From JAMLHN01 sp035708745 (GTDB lineage Bacteria; Chloroflexota; Chloroflexia; Thermomicrobiales; UBA6265): a stretch of 64,000 nt of DNA. The notes beneath the pieces were generated by a model. It made no database searches and had not been told where the DNA came from. It was given only the letters and a program-made list of their open reading frames with translations. Both the position numbers and the translations under genes were made by a program. Position 1 is the first letter of the stretch; every line of letters starts with the position of its first letter. Below are positions 34,954-43,921 of this stretch, piece by piece. The stretch covers positions 1-64,000 of the forward strand of contig DASTFJ010000169.1 in the NCBI GenBank assembly GCA_035708745.1, read 5' to 3'.

Positions 34954-35094
34954 GTGTACCTCCTCGTAAAACGAATACGCCTTTGAACGTGCTGCATCCA
35001 CCTCGGTGCAGCAGGAGCCGCGTCACGCCGCGGGGTTGCTACTCGCCAATCGAGTGAACTGGTCGCTCTGCGACACGGTTTGGCCCTTTCTCTG

Positions 35095-35124
35095 TTTGTA
35101 CTCCCATCGCAGGAAAGGCGTCAA
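35095..35124 (-). promoter_or_regulatory. candidate promoter for the importer genes
   Basis: TTGACG (35119-35124) and TACAAA (35095-35100) with an 18-base spacer on the minus strand, in the 190-base gap between the FGGY kinase and the binding-protein gene. It would give a leader of about 135 bases. The run may also be read through from the kinase gene. Confidence 0.4.
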
Positions 35125-35143
35125 GTTTGGGCAGCCCGCTGTG

Positions 35144-36664
35144 CTAAACGCCCAAAGGAGTGTCGATGGCGGGAAACAACGTTTGTAAGCGCCGATAAAG
35201 GTCTCGATAGATTATATATCCGCGTTCGTATCGTATGGCCGCGGCCGGATCGGGCACATTGACAGAGCGATCCGTCAGGAATCGGTCGATTTCCTCCCAA
35301 TGCGCGAAGAGTCCATGCGCTTTTCCGGCGACGAACGCCACCCCCAGCACCGATCCGGGGTGGTTGCGGAAGGAGGTGACCGGCTCGTTGAGAACATCGG
35401 CGGCGATCTGCCGCCAGAGTGAGCTGCTGACCCCGCCATTGGTCGCCAGGAAGCGGTTTGGGTGCAATCCCGCGTCCTTCAGAACATCGACATGGTGCCG
35501 GAAACCATACATAACGGCTTCGAGTGTGGCGCGGAAGAGGTGCGCGCGTGTGTGGGAGAGATCGAGCCCGAAGATGACGCCACGCGCCTGCAGATCCATG
35601 ATTGGCGTTTTCTCTCCCAAAAAATAGGGAAGAATGGTCACACCGTCGGAGCCGGCCGGAATGACAGCGGCTTCGCGGTCGAGCTCGATGAGCGTCGATT
35701 TTGCGGTGCTGAGTCCGAGAATCTCGGAGACGTACCACTTCACCAGCGAACCGCTGGCCGCCATGCAGCCATTGAGCAGGAACTTCCCCGGAATGTCATG
35801 CGCGTCGATGAACAGCGATGGATGCGTGATCGGCTCGGCGGAGCAATAGAGGATATCCCCCGCGCCGCCGAACTTGATCAGGATGTCGCCGTCTTCCCGA
35901 AGTCCTGCCGCGAGGGCAGAGGCGATGTGGTCGGCGCTGCCGGCGACGATCGGAATGCCGGTGGGCAGCCCAGTCGCATCTGACGCCCCTTCGCTCAGGG
36001 AACCGACCGTATCGGTCGGTTCGTGCACTGGCGGGAAGTACGAGAGGTCGAGATCGACCGCTTCCAGCAGCTCCGGAACCCAGCGCCGCTCGCGGAAATC
36101 GTAGAGACCCGATTCGATTGCCCAATTCAGCTCGAGACTGCACGTTGCTGGTTCAGCCCCGCACAGCCAGGCGGTGACCAGATCGTAGGAACCGAGAATG
36201 GTCTTGGTCCGTGCCCACGCGTCCGGCTCGTGCCGCTGCACCCAGAGAAGCCGCGGCGCGATGTGTTGCTGGTTGGTATAGCCGCCGGTGCGGTGGTAGA
36301 GCGCGTCCTGATCGATGCGGGATGCGAGCTCGGCGACTTCCACGATCGTGCGGGCGTCGTTTTGCTGAATCGACGGCCGCACCGGCGTGCCAGCTGCATC
36401 GAGCAGCACCAATGCCGGCACCATGCCGCTGACGCCAATGGCCGCGATGCCATCGCGGTCGAGCTCCGGATGCTGACTCAATTGCCGAAGTGCGGCTCTG
36501 GTCCCGGCAATCCAGTCGGCCGGATCCTCTTCCGCCCAACCGGTGTGCGGCGAGTGCAGATCGTACTCGACCGTTGCGCTGGCGAGCAGCCGCCCATCGA
36601 CGTCGATGAGGGCGGCCTTGACTCCCGTGGTGCCAATATCGACCCCGATTGCCTGGTGCTTCAC
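35144..36664 (-). CDS. FGGY-family carbohydrate kinase (xylulokinase-like)
   Basis: 506 residues, GTG start overlapping no neighbour but only four bases after the BtpA-like stop. The N-terminal ATPase fold begins AIGVDIGTTGVKAALIDVDG. ADHIASALAAGLREDGDILI carries the probable catalytic Asp, and ATNGGVSSSLWRQIAADVLN the adenosine motif. Phosphorylates a pentose, hexulose or polyol derived from the imported sugar. Specificity is not readable; the xylulokinase-like label reflects overall similarity only. Confidence 0.88.
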   Translation of the reverse strand: MKHQAIGVDIGTTGVKAALIDVDGRLLASATVEYDLHSPHTGWAEEDPADWIAGTRAALRQLSQHPELDRDGIAAIGVSGMVPALVLLDAAGTPVRPSIQQNDARTIVEVAELASRIDQDALYHRTGGYTNQQHIAPRLLWVQRHEPDAWARTKTILGSYDLVTAWLCGAEPATCSLELNWAIESGLYDFRERRWVPELLEAVDLDLSYFPPVHEPTDTVGSLSEGASDATGLPTGIPIVAGSADHIASALAAGLREDGDILIKFGGAGDILYCSAEPITHPSLFIDAHDIPGKFLLNGCMAASGSLVKWYVSEILGLSTAKSTLIELDREAAVIPAGSDGVTILPYFLGEKTPIMDLQARGVIFGLDLSHTRAHLFRATLEAVMYGFRHHVDVLKDAGLHPNRFLATNGGVSSSLWRQIAADVLNEPVTSFRNHPGSVLGVAFVAGKAHGLFAHWEEIDRFLTDRSVNVPDPAAAIRYERGYIIYRDLYRRLQTLFPAIDTPLGV

Positions 36665-36668
36665 GATA

Positions 36669-37493
36669 CTAGCTACCGGAAACCTGGCGTACTTCGGCCA
36701 TCAGTGCTTTGACGCGTGCCTGGTCGACCGGATTCCATGTGATGCCGTCGACCTTCAGGCTCGATCCGACGATGGCGCCATCGGCGTATTGCAGGAGCTC
36801 GGCCGCGTTCGAGACTTTGAAGCCGGTGTTGACCAGCACCGGAACCCCACTTCCCTCGATCGCTCGCGTTACTTCGGCCAGCGCCGAGGCATCGGCCGGT
36901 TGGCTGGTGATCGGCCCGGACACGCAGATCGCGTCGGGTGACGAAGAAAAAACGACCGACCTGGCGACATCGGGCACCGACCGTGGCGCGATTGGCGCGG
37001 CGAATTCGGCATTGATGTTGAAGATCATCTTGATGTTCTGGGCGCCGATCTGCCGGCGATACCGCCATGAGTCGCCAGCCGACCGCACCCACAATCCGAA
37101 ATCGCCTCCGAAGGCGCCGGTGAAGATCTCGCGGCAAAAGCTTGCGCCGGTCGCGGCCGCAACCGCCAGGGTGGCGGTCGGATCCCAGAGCACATTGACG
37201 CCGAACGGAACCGAGCACTCGTCGCGCATGGCGGCGACGGTATCGGCCATCGCGGCAACGGACGCGAAATCGGAATCGAGCCGGTAGGGACGGTCGTTTT
37301 CATTGCAGAACATGACCGCATCGATGCCGCCGCATTGGAGTGCGTCGAGATCGCGCCTCACCCATTCGCGGATTCCGTTCATACCGGTCGACTCGTCGTA
37401 CAGCGGTGTGCCCGGCAATGCCGGTAGATGCACCATCCCGATGATCGTTTTCGACTCGCCCGTCAGCTCTCGCAGCCAGTTACCGCCCGTCAT
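36669..37493 (-). CDS. BtpA/SgcQ-family protein
   Basis: 274 residues from an ATG with AGGAGGACAA. TIIGMVHLPALPGTPLYD at the N-terminus and GVNVLWDPTATLAVAAATGA are characteristic, with the barrel pattern ending VLVNTGFKVSNAAELLQYADGAIVGSSLK. It is a TIM-barrel protein related to photosystem biogenesis factor BtpA and sugar-operon protein SgcQ. In heterotrophs it occurs beside sugar kinases and importers, as here, and the reaction is undefined. First gene of the long leftward run. Confidence 0.85.
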   Translation of the reverse strand: MTGGNWLRELTGESKTIIGMVHLPALPGTPLYDESTGMNGIREWVRRDLDALQCGGIDAVMFCNENDRPYRLDSDFASVAAMADTVAAMRDECSVPFGVNVLWDPTATLAVAAATGASFCREIFTGAFGGDFGLWVRSAGDSWRYRRQIGAQNIKMIFNINAEFAAPIAPRSVPDVARSVVFSSSPDAICVSGPITSQPADASALAEVTRAIEGSGVPVLVNTGFKVSNAAELLQYADGAIVGSSLKVDGITWNPVDQARVKALMAEVRQVSGS

Positions 37494-37618
37494 TTGTCCT
37501 CCTGAGACTTCACGTCGATTCTTTGATGAGCATAGCCGAATTGAGCCCGAGGTCCTGAACCCTGGGCCCTGAGACGTTTTGGAGCAGGCTGACAGCGGCA
37601 GCGAGCACACAGTATTTT

Positions 37619-37646
37619 GCAGTCAGCAGTCAGCAGTCAGCAGTCA
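37619..37646 (+). repeat. GCAGTCA heptamer tandem repeat, four copies
   Basis: Four perfect contiguous copies of GCAGTCA in the 212-base gap between the BtpA-like gene and the PNPOx-like gene. The same heptamer appears near 8898. No coding role. Confidence 0.9.
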
Positions 37647-37656
37647 GCGTTTGGGC

Positions 37657-37689
37657 ACGAGCGGGCAGAGATGCCCTCCGCTACGATCG
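37657..37689 (+). repeat. interspersed repeat, partial copy 3
   Basis: ACGAGCGGGCAGAGA, then GCCCT and CGCTACGATCG match the left third of the repeat at 4012-4102. It follows directly after the heptamer tandem. Confidence 0.55.
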
Positions 37690-37705
37690 TCGCAAGGCGC
37701 AGGTG

Positions 37706-38119
37706 TCAGTTGTTCGGTGTCTCGTAGCGGCCCGATTTTGCGGTGAGACGCAGGCGGAAAACGATCGAGTGGTCGCCCATGACTACCGGCACGCCGGTTG
37801 CTCCTTCGAGCAGGGCGACTGCCATCTGGATCTCATCCGCGTCGGTGACTTCCTCGTAGTCGCCTTCGGCGACCACGCTCTGCCAGGTGTCGGATGCCTC
37901 GACGCGATCCACTTCGAACGAGATGCGCGGGTCGGCTTGCATCAGCTCGATCTTGCGGCCCGGTCCACTGACGGCATAGATCGATTCGCCATCGTAGGCG
38001 TATGCCAGGGGAACCAGATAGGGTCGCTCGCCGACTGCATTGCAGGCAATTCGCCCGACGATCTCTGCGGAGAGGAGGGCCTCGATCCGTTCCGGCTCCA
38101 GATGCTGAATCAGCCCCAT
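37706..38119 (-). CDS. pyridoxamine-5'-phosphate-oxidase-family (FMN-binding barrel) protein
   Basis: 137 residues from an ATG with GGGGAAGAGCG. EIVGRIACNAVGERPYLVPLAYAYDGESIYAVSG, split over the first strands, matches the small PNPOx-like family used for FMN or F420. PRISFEVDRVEASDTWQSVV continues the barrel. The gene start overlaps the end of the molybdoenzyme gene by 10 bases, so they are cotranscribed. The role is unknown. Confidence 0.85.
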   Translation of the reverse strand: MGLIQHLEPERIEALLSAEIVGRIACNAVGERPYLVPLAYAYDGESIYAVSGPGRKIELMQADPRISFEVDRVEASDTWQSVVAEGDYEEVTDADEIQMAVALLEGATGVPVVMGDHSIVFRLRLTAKSGRYETPNN

Positions 38120-39138
38120 CGCTCTTCCCCGACCGTGAACGCGACCCGCTGGATCTCGTTCATGAAATAGCCCTTCTGATTCCAGAATGCTTTCCACGGC
38201 TGTTGTAAGCCGCGGCGGTCGGTGGCGCGGGCCAGTATTTCATGGCGGCCAGGATCGAGCTCCAGCCGCTGCTCCCAGCGCACCCAGGAATAGGGACCTG
38301 CTTCCTCGACGATAACGGCTGGCTGCCAGCTTTCGCCGTTGTCCAGACTGGTTTCGACCCGAGCGATGCCGCCGTACCCCGACCAGGCGAAGCCACTCGC
38401 CACCGAAAGCGGCGTGACCGTCGCTCCCTCGTCCGGGGAGTCGATGATCGATTTCACCGGCATCTCGCGCACCGGCTGCACCGGCGTTCCATCGGCGTCG
38501 TAAACGACGTAGAGATCGCCCTGGAATGGACCGACGAACGGCTCGTCACGCACGGTCAGCCGCGTAAGCCACTTGGTCGAGGCAATTCCGGCCCAGCCGG
38601 GCACGATCAACCGCGCCGGGAAACCATGTGCCACCGGCAGCGGCGCGCCGTTCATGCGCAGGGCGATGAGTGTGCTCGGTTCCTGCGCCAGACTGACCGG
38701 GATTCCCCGCTGCATCGTTTCCAGATCGCCGCCCTGGGAGACCACCTCGACACCGCTCGGCTCGACTCCGGCCAGCGCCAGAATTTCGGGCAACGGGACA
38801 CCGCCCCAGACAGCGTTGCCCGCGGCATCGTTTTTCCAGGTCGTCCCTTCGGCCGCAGGTTGGAAGCGCGAGCGCCCATTTCCGGTGCATTCGAGGAATG
38901 AGGCCAGCTCGACCTGCGGCATCGCCTGCAGATCGGCGAGCGAGAGCTCGACCGAGCGCTCGACCTCGCCGTCGATGGTCAAGGTCCAGGTGTCCGGGTC
39001 GATGTCCGGAATGGCGGCGTTCGAACGGACGAAAAAGAGATCGTTCGGGACATAGAAGCCATCCAGCAAACCCAGATCCATACCGAGATTGGTGGCTCCA
39101 TAGGGAATCAGACGGTCGTCTTTGCCGGGAATGGTCAC
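38110..39138 (-). CDS. sulfite-oxidase-family molybdopterin enzyme
   Basis: 342 residues. The Mo ligand is Cys84 in SFLECTGNGRSRF. VAHGFPARLIVPGWAGIASTKWLTRL is the molybdopterin contact block. The C-terminal Mo-co dimerisation domain has the Ig-like FAWSGYGGIARVETSLDNGESW. No signal peptide and no haem domain are visible, so it is a soluble or cytoplasmic member with an unknown electron partner, or one exported with another protein. The GTG start overlaps the prmC stop by GTGA. A fused MoaD-MoaE and MoeA elsewhere in the window supply the cofactor. Confidence 0.88.
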   Translation of the reverse strand: MTIPGKDDRLIPYGATNLGMDLGLLDGFYVPNDLFFVRSNAAIPDIDPDTWTLTIDGEVERSVELSLADLQAMPQVELASFLECTGNGRSRFQPAAEGTTWKNDAAGNAVWGGVPLPEILALAGVEPSGVEVVSQGGDLETMQRGIPVSLAQEPSTLIALRMNGAPLPVAHGFPARLIVPGWAGIASTKWLTRLTVRDEPFVGPFQGDLYVVYDADGTPVQPVREMPVKSIIDSPDEGATVTPLSVASGFAWSGYGGIARVETSLDNGESWQPAVIVEEAGPYSWVRWEQRLELDPGRHEILARATDRRGLQQPWKAFWNQKGYFMNEIQRVAFTVGEERWG

Positions 39139-40076
39139 GGTGCGGTCTCCTGGCGCTCGATGGAAACGAACCGGTCGCGGCCGGTCAGATCGGGAACGAT
39201 GATGACATCCGCGGTGGGAAAGCGCGCGGCGGCTAGCGCGCGTACGGCATCAGCATGGTCGGGATCGAGCTCGACGATCATCCCGAATCTCGGAGCAGCG
39301 ACCCCGGCTGCCTGATCGAGGATGCGCTCGATCAGCTCGAGGCCGCGCTTGCCGCCGTCGAGCGCCAACCGCGGCTCGGCTGCAATTTCATCATTGCCGT
39401 CGATCTGATCGGGACGAAGATACGGCGGGTTGGTCAGGATCACATCCCATGGCCCGGTCGTCCAGAACAGGAGATCGCCCTGGACCAGCCCGACCTGATC
39501 GTGAAGCCCAAACGCCAGCCTGTTTGCCCGCGCATACCGCAATGCCTCTGCTGAGATATCCGAACCCGTAATCCGTACCTCCCGCCGGTCGTAGCGAAGG
39601 GCCCCCGTGCCCTCCCGGTTCTCCTTGCCGCTTTCCGGACTGTTAGCTGTCATCGCCAACGAGAGCGCAATTGCGCCGCTGCCGGTGCAGAGATCGAGCA
39701 CGCGTACCAGTCCGACTGGCCAAAGCCGATCGATCATCCCGACGGCGCGTTCGACCAAGATCTCGGTTTCCGGACGGGGCACCAGCACACCCGGCCCCAC
39801 CTGCATGTCGTGGCCCATGAACTCGCGATGACCGATGAGATAGGCGACCGGCTCGCCAGCCAGGCGCCGCGCCACGAGCGTATCGAACGCTTCGATGGTA
39901 TCCGAGCCAATGAGATCGCCGGCGTCGATCGCCAGCCTGGTACGCGTCGTTTCGAGGAGATGACCGAGCAGCAGCTCGGCATCGAGCCGCGGAGTAGCGA
40001 TCGCGGCAGAGCGCATTCGGGATGTCGCCAACGCAAGCGCCCCGCCGATGGTTTCGACGGGGCGCTCCTGGCTCAT
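39135..40076 (-). CDS. prmC: release-factor glutamine methyltransferase
   Basis: Methylates the glutamine of the GGQ motif in release factors. 313 residues from the ATG giving MSQERPVE; a TTG at 40100 that overlaps the prfA stop is an alternative. The helical N domain is followed by the AdoMet fold with RVLDLCTGSGAIALSLA and the catalytic NPPY in VILTNPPYLRPDQI. It follows its substrate gene prfA directly, the classical prfA-prmC pair. Confidence 0.93.
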   Translation of the reverse strand: MSQERPVETIGGALALATSRMRSAAIATPRLDAELLLGHLLETTRTRLAIDAGDLIGSDTIEAFDTLVARRLAGEPVAYLIGHREFMGHDMQVGPGVLVPRPETEILVERAVGMIDRLWPVGLVRVLDLCTGSGAIALSLAMTANSPESGKENREGTGALRYDRREVRITGSDISAEALRYARANRLAFGLHDQVGLVQGDLLFWTTGPWDVILTNPPYLRPDQIDGNDEIAAEPRLALDGGKRGLELIERILDQAAGVAAPRFGMIVELDPDHADAVRALAAARFPTADVIIVPDLTGRDRFVSIERQETAP

Positions 40077-40096
40077 GATTGGGGGAACCGCTGGAA

Positions 40097-41200
40097 TCAA
40101 GCCGCGACGAATGCGCGCTCGTCGAGCAGCCCAGCTTCGGCCAGACGGTTGGCTTCGTCGGCGGCGCGCAGCTCTTGCAGGAGCGTGTCGATCTGCCCGT
40201 CCATCACTCGGGGGATATTGCTGAGATCCAGTTTGATGCGATGGTCGGAAATGCGGTCCTGCGGGTAGTTGTAGGTGCGAATCTTCTCGCTGCGTTCGGC
40301 GCTGCCGATTTGCGATTTGCGCGCGTCGCCACGTTCGGCTGCCAGCCGCTCCTGCTCCGCCTCGTAGAGTCGCGAGCGCAAAATGGTCATCGCTTTCAGC
40401 TTGTTCTTGAGCTGGCTGCGCTCGTCCTGGCAGGCGACGACCAGACCGGTCGGGATATGCGTGATACGGACGGCTGAATCCGTGGTATTGACACTTTGGC
40501 CGCCATTGCCCGAGGAGCGATAGACATCGATGCGCAAATCGTTGTCGCTAATCTGGATGTCGACTTCTTCCGCTTCCGGCAGGACAGCCACACTGGCGGT
40601 GGACGTGTGGATGCGTCCCTGGCTCTCGGTGGCGGGCACGCGTTGCACGCGGTGCACGCCGCTTTCATAGCGCAGATAGCTGTAGGCGTTCTTGCCGGTC
40701 ACCTGGAAGATAATTTCGCGGTATCCGCCGCCATCGGTTTCGGTGGCGGACAGGATCTCGACTTTCCAGCGCTGCCGCTCGGCATAGCGGGCGTACATGC
40801 GGAAAAGATCGGCCGCGAAGAGCGCTGCTTCGTCGCCGCCGGTGCCGGCGCGGATTTCGACGATGACGTTCTTGGCGTCGTTCGGATCCTTTGGCACCAG
40901 CAGCGCCTTGATGCGGCTCATGAGCCGTTCCTGCTGCTCCTTGAGCATGCGCATCTCTTCGGCCGCCATAGAGGCCATCTCCGGATCGGAGTCGTTGGCC
41001 AGCAGCTCGGCATCGGCGATTGCCGATTCGGTCGCTTCGAATTCGGTGTAGGAGCTGACGACCTCTTCCAGCTCGGCCCGCTCGCGGCCGATCTCTTGCA
41101 GCCGGGTGGGGTCGGTGGAAATGGCAGGATCGGCGAAGAGCTCGTCCAGCTCCTTATACCGGCGATTGATATCGCCGAGGGTTTCCATGAGTTTGCTCAT
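40097..41200 (-). CDS. prfA: peptide chain release factor 1
   Basis: Recognises UAA and UAG and releases the peptide. 367 residues. The tripeptide anticodon-like motif PAT is at 189-191 in RVPATESQGRIHTS, which marks RF1 rather than RF2. The hydrolysis motif GGQ is at 233-235 in SSGNGGQSVNTTDSAVRI. Full-length with the N-terminal helical domain. The start ATG at 41200 is plausible; a second Met at residue 5 is possible. Confidence 0.97.
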   Translation of the reverse strand: MSKLMETLGDINRRYKELDELFADPAISTDPTRLQEIGRERAELEEVVSSYTEFEATESAIADAELLANDSDPEMASMAAEEMRMLKEQQERLMSRIKALLVPKDPNDAKNVIVEIRAGTGGDEAALFAADLFRMYARYAERQRWKVEILSATETDGGGYREIIFQVTGKNAYSYLRYESGVHRVQRVPATESQGRIHTSTASVAVLPEAEEVDIQISDNDLRIDVYRSSGNGGQSVNTTDSAVRITHIPTGLVVACQDERSQLKNKLKAMTILRSRLYEAEQERLAAERGDARKSQIGSAERSEKIRTYNYPQDRISDHRIKLDLSNIPRVMDGQIDTLLQELRAADEANRLAEAGLLDERAFVAA

Positions 41201-41346
41201 TCGGACTACGATCCTGATTCGCTAGTTGGCACGTCGGGATTTCACCAGCGCGAGCCCGCGCCGTGCGACCCTGTAGTTTAGCAGCAATGCGGCAGGGCTT
41301 CTCGATTGTTCCGAGCTGAATCGACCTCGGCGATCGACAGGCGGTT

Positions 41347-42195
41347 TTAGCCCAGCCATCCGGATGGCTCGTAGAGTCCCGATCGAATGCAGGCCCAGAG
41401 ATTTCGATACTGGTCCCAGGGCGTGTCGCCGGTGATGCGGATCGTGAGGGGTGCGAGCCGCTCCGCGCCCTGCGTGCGCGCCGCCCGTTCCGACTGCGCC
41501 ATCGTGACGAACGAGAGCTCGAGATCCCACGGAGCTTCGACCAGATACGGTTCGATCTGGCCGGCGTTGGTGACGGCTCGCCGGACCGCGTCGGTGATGT
41601 CTTTTCGTGCGCTTGCCAGTGGACGACATATGGCGGCGTTGCGCCCGGTTGCCTCTTTCACCGAAACGATCTCTACTCCAGCGGGCAGAAAGGCGCGGGC
41701 TTCCCGAGCGAGCGCTGTGTCCCCGCTCACCATGACGACCGGTATGCCCAGATAGCCCAGGACTGCCGCGTTCAGACCGAGCTCCCCATGAGGACGCCCG
41801 TTCAAACGCAGCTCGGCGACGACGCCGCCGGCAATCGTGTGCGGATGGATCGCGGCGGGCGTCGCGGCCATGGCGTGATACCCGATGCAGATGGCGACCC
41901 CGAAATCGTGGCTATCGGCGCCTTCCAGTTGGCAATAGTCCTTGGCGTCGCCGCTACCCGAAACCAGATGCGCTTTTGGATGCAGCTCTTCGATCAGGAT
42001 ATTGCGCATGGGTCCATGACCATCGTTGACCAGGACGTAGTCGACTTCAGTCCCGCCCAGGCCTTCGATGGCCGCGTTGACATCCTGGGTCATGAGGCGG
42101 CGACCGACCGAATAGTCGGGTCGTTGCGGCATCATGAAGTCGCCATGGACGACGCCACTGATGCCTTCGATATCAGCGCTGATGAAGACGTTCAA
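41347..42195 (-). CDS. M55 D-aminopeptidase, DppA family
   Basis: 282 residues from a TTG preceded by GGAAGGACC; the frame to 42378 upstream has no ribosome site and starts in the dppC-like gene. The N-terminus NVFISADIEGISGVV contains the zinc-binding D-x-E of the family. Also present are NDGHGPMRNILIEEL, GYHAMAATPAAIHPHT and NGRPHGELGLNAAV, with the His/Glu ligands expected for the decameric zinc D-aminopeptidase. Acts on D-amino-acid-containing peptides, perhaps from peptidoglycan. It lies 29 bases after a dppC-like permease gene. Confidence 0.9.
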   Translation of the reverse strand: MNVFISADIEGISGVVHGDFMMPQRPDYSVGRRLMTQDVNAAIEGLGGTEVDYVLVNDGHGPMRNILIEELHPKAHLVSGSGDAKDYCQLEGADSHDFGVAICIGYHAMAATPAAIHPHTIAGGVVAELRLNGRPHGELGLNAAVLGYLGIPVVMVSGDTALAREARAFLPAGVEIVSVKEATGRNAAICRPLASARKDITDAVRRAVTNAGQIEPYLVEAPWDLELSFVTMAQSERAARTQGAERLAPLTIRITGDTPWDQYRNLWACIRSGLYEPSGWLG

Positions 42196-42224
42196 TGTCG
42201 GTCCTTCCTGTGAGGTTCTGGTCG

Positions 42225-43010
42225 TCAGTCGCGCTGGCGGGGATCCATCACATCCCGGAGTCCATCGCCGAAGAGATTCAACGCCAGCACGACGATCATG
42301 ATGGCCAATCCCGGGAATGTGGCCATCCACCAGGAGTCGCGCAAGAAGCTGCGGGCGCTCGACAGCATTGCACCCCACTCAGGGGTTGGCGGCTGCGCGC
42401 CAAGGCCGAGATAGCTGAGGCCGGCCGCGGCAAGAATGGCGAACCCAACCCCTATGGTCGCCAGAACGATCAGTGGCGCAACGATGTTTGGCAGCACGTA
42501 TCGCCCGAGAATGCGGGTGTTCCCGGCCCCGATCGCACGGGCGCCGATCATGTATTCGTCTTCTTTCATCCCGAGCACCGAACCGCGAGAGGTGCGGGCA
42601 TAGACTGGGATCGACTCGATTCCAACCGCGATCATGACATTGAACAGGCTGGGACCGAGGATGGCGACGATAGCGATTGCCAATAGGAACCCGGGAAAGG
42701 CCAACATGACGTCCATCAAGCGCATGATCAGCGAATCGAGCCAGCCGCCCCAATAGCCGGATACGATGCCGATGAGCGTTCCGCCTATAAGCGCGATCCC
42801 GATGGAAATCAATCCAACCCGGAGTGAAACGCGCGCGCCGTAGATCACGCGGCTCAACACATCACGCCCCAGCTCATCGGTTCCGAATGGGTGGGACATG
42901 CTGGGAGGTTGCCGCAGATTCGGTGAAATCTCATTCGGGTCGTACGGGGCCAGAACCGGGGCAAAGAGGGCGACGACGATCACCAGGAGCAGCACCAACC
43001 CACCGGCCAA
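42225..43010 (-). CDS. orphan peptide ABC transporter permease, DppC/OppC type, disturbed 5' end
   Basis: 261 residues from a TTG; about six helices, with the EAA-like region IGARAIGAGNTRILGRYVLPNIVAPLIV and LSYLGLGAQPPTPEWGAML near the end, typical of DppC. In frame upstream, FFRRLVRRPAA reads as the expected N-terminal segment, but no ATG or GTG is present before a TAG. An ATG in another frame at 43101 gives MSRDVAGIA, so a one-base shift would join them. No dppB, binding protein or ATPase is adjacent. It may be a decayed or frameshifted gene. Confidence 0.65.
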   Translation of the reverse strand: MAGGLVLLLVIVVALFAPVLAPYDPNEISPNLRQPPSMSHPFGTDELGRDVLSRVIYGARVSLRVGLISIGIALIGGTLIGIVSGYWGGWLDSLIMRLMDVMLAFPGFLLAIAIVAILGPSLFNVMIAVGIESIPVYARTSRGSVLGMKEDEYMIGARAIGAGNTRILGRYVLPNIVAPLIVLATIGVGFAILAAAGLSYLGLGAQPPTPEWGAMLSSARSFLRDSWWMATFPGLAIMIVVLALNLFGDGLRDVMDPRQRD

Positions 43011-43184
43011 GGCCGCCGGGCGGCGGACCAGGCGACGGAAAAACGTCGCGGTCCGGTCACCCGCCGGGGTTGCGCGCTATCCCCGCCACGTCGCGGCTCA
43101 TCGCGCAGCGTGTCGAACACGTGCAAAAGCTGTGAAGCTGGATAGGTGGCGGGGCCCGTGCTGGTAGCGGGGTGGGCGATCGCG

Positions 43185-43844
43185 TCATTCAGTTCCTGGT
43201 TTCGCCAGCCGAATCGTCGCCAGGGACTCGTAGCGCGCGCCGGATTTCTCGAGATGGCTTCGGAAAAGCGTCAGCTCGGAAATCGTGAACTCGACGGGGT
43301 GGTCGACAATCTCCTGCACGCTGGGTGCGTGATATGCCTCGCCGAGCTGATAAGGGAAGAGCCGGTCGACCGAGTCGCGAGCGCGGCCGAGTGTGAGATG
43401 GGGCCGGAATGATTGCTCTTCGATGGAAACGCCGAACCGGTCCAGCATGGTCCCAGTGTCACGATATAGCTTGGTCAGCCGATCGGTCTGCCCAGTCAAT
43501 CCGATCCAGAGCACCCGCGGCCGCTTCTGGTTGGGAAAGACGCCCAGGTTGCCGGTGCGCAGCCGGATGGATCCGGACTTTGGCGACAGATTTGCAAAAG
43601 ACATGCGCAGCAGCTCGGCCCGCTCGGTCGGAACCTCGCCGATGAAGTGCAGGGTCAGGTGGAGTGCGTTTTGCGCAGTCCAACGCACCGGCAGATCGCG
43701 GCTGGAGAGATCGTCGAGCAGGTGTCCGAGATGATCGAGCACGGCGTTCGGCAAGGGAGCGGCTATGAACAGCCGCGGTCCCTCGGGTTTCGCCTGGGGT
43801 CGCTCAGGTCGTGGATTCGATTGCGGTCGGTTTCGTCGCGCCAT
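43185..43844 (-). CDS. thpR: RNA 2',3'-cyclic phosphodiesterase (2H family)
   Basis: 219 residues. The two 2H motifs are ALHLTLHFIGEV and FRPHLTLGRA, spaced as in ThpR/LigT. It hydrolyses 2',3'-cyclic phosphates on RNA. The first 30 residues are Arg/Pro-rich (RRNRPQSNPRPERPQ), probably a disordered tail. It is upstream of, and divergent from, pheA. Confidence 0.93.
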   Translation of the reverse strand: MARRNRPQSNPRPERPQAKPEGPRLFIAAPLPNAVLDHLGHLLDDLSSRDLPVRWTAQNALHLTLHFIGEVPTERAELLRMSFANLSPKSGSIRLRTGNLGVFPNQKRPRVLWIGLTGQTDRLTKLYRDTGTMLDRFGVSIEEQSFRPHLTLGRARDSVDRLFPYQLGEAYHAPSVQEIVDHPVEFTISELTLFRSHLEKSGARYESLATIRLAKPGTE

Positions 43845-43921
43845 GGGGGCAGTATAGAAGCTGGAAGGGCGGTGGACTCGATGGCGACTGTCGCCATACT
43901 CTTCGCATGATGGAGGAATCG

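Noticed and set aside
33451..34986. 511-residue open frame opposite the solute-binding protein gene
   Set aside because: The minus-strand gene has a Tat signal and good start; this is a shadow.
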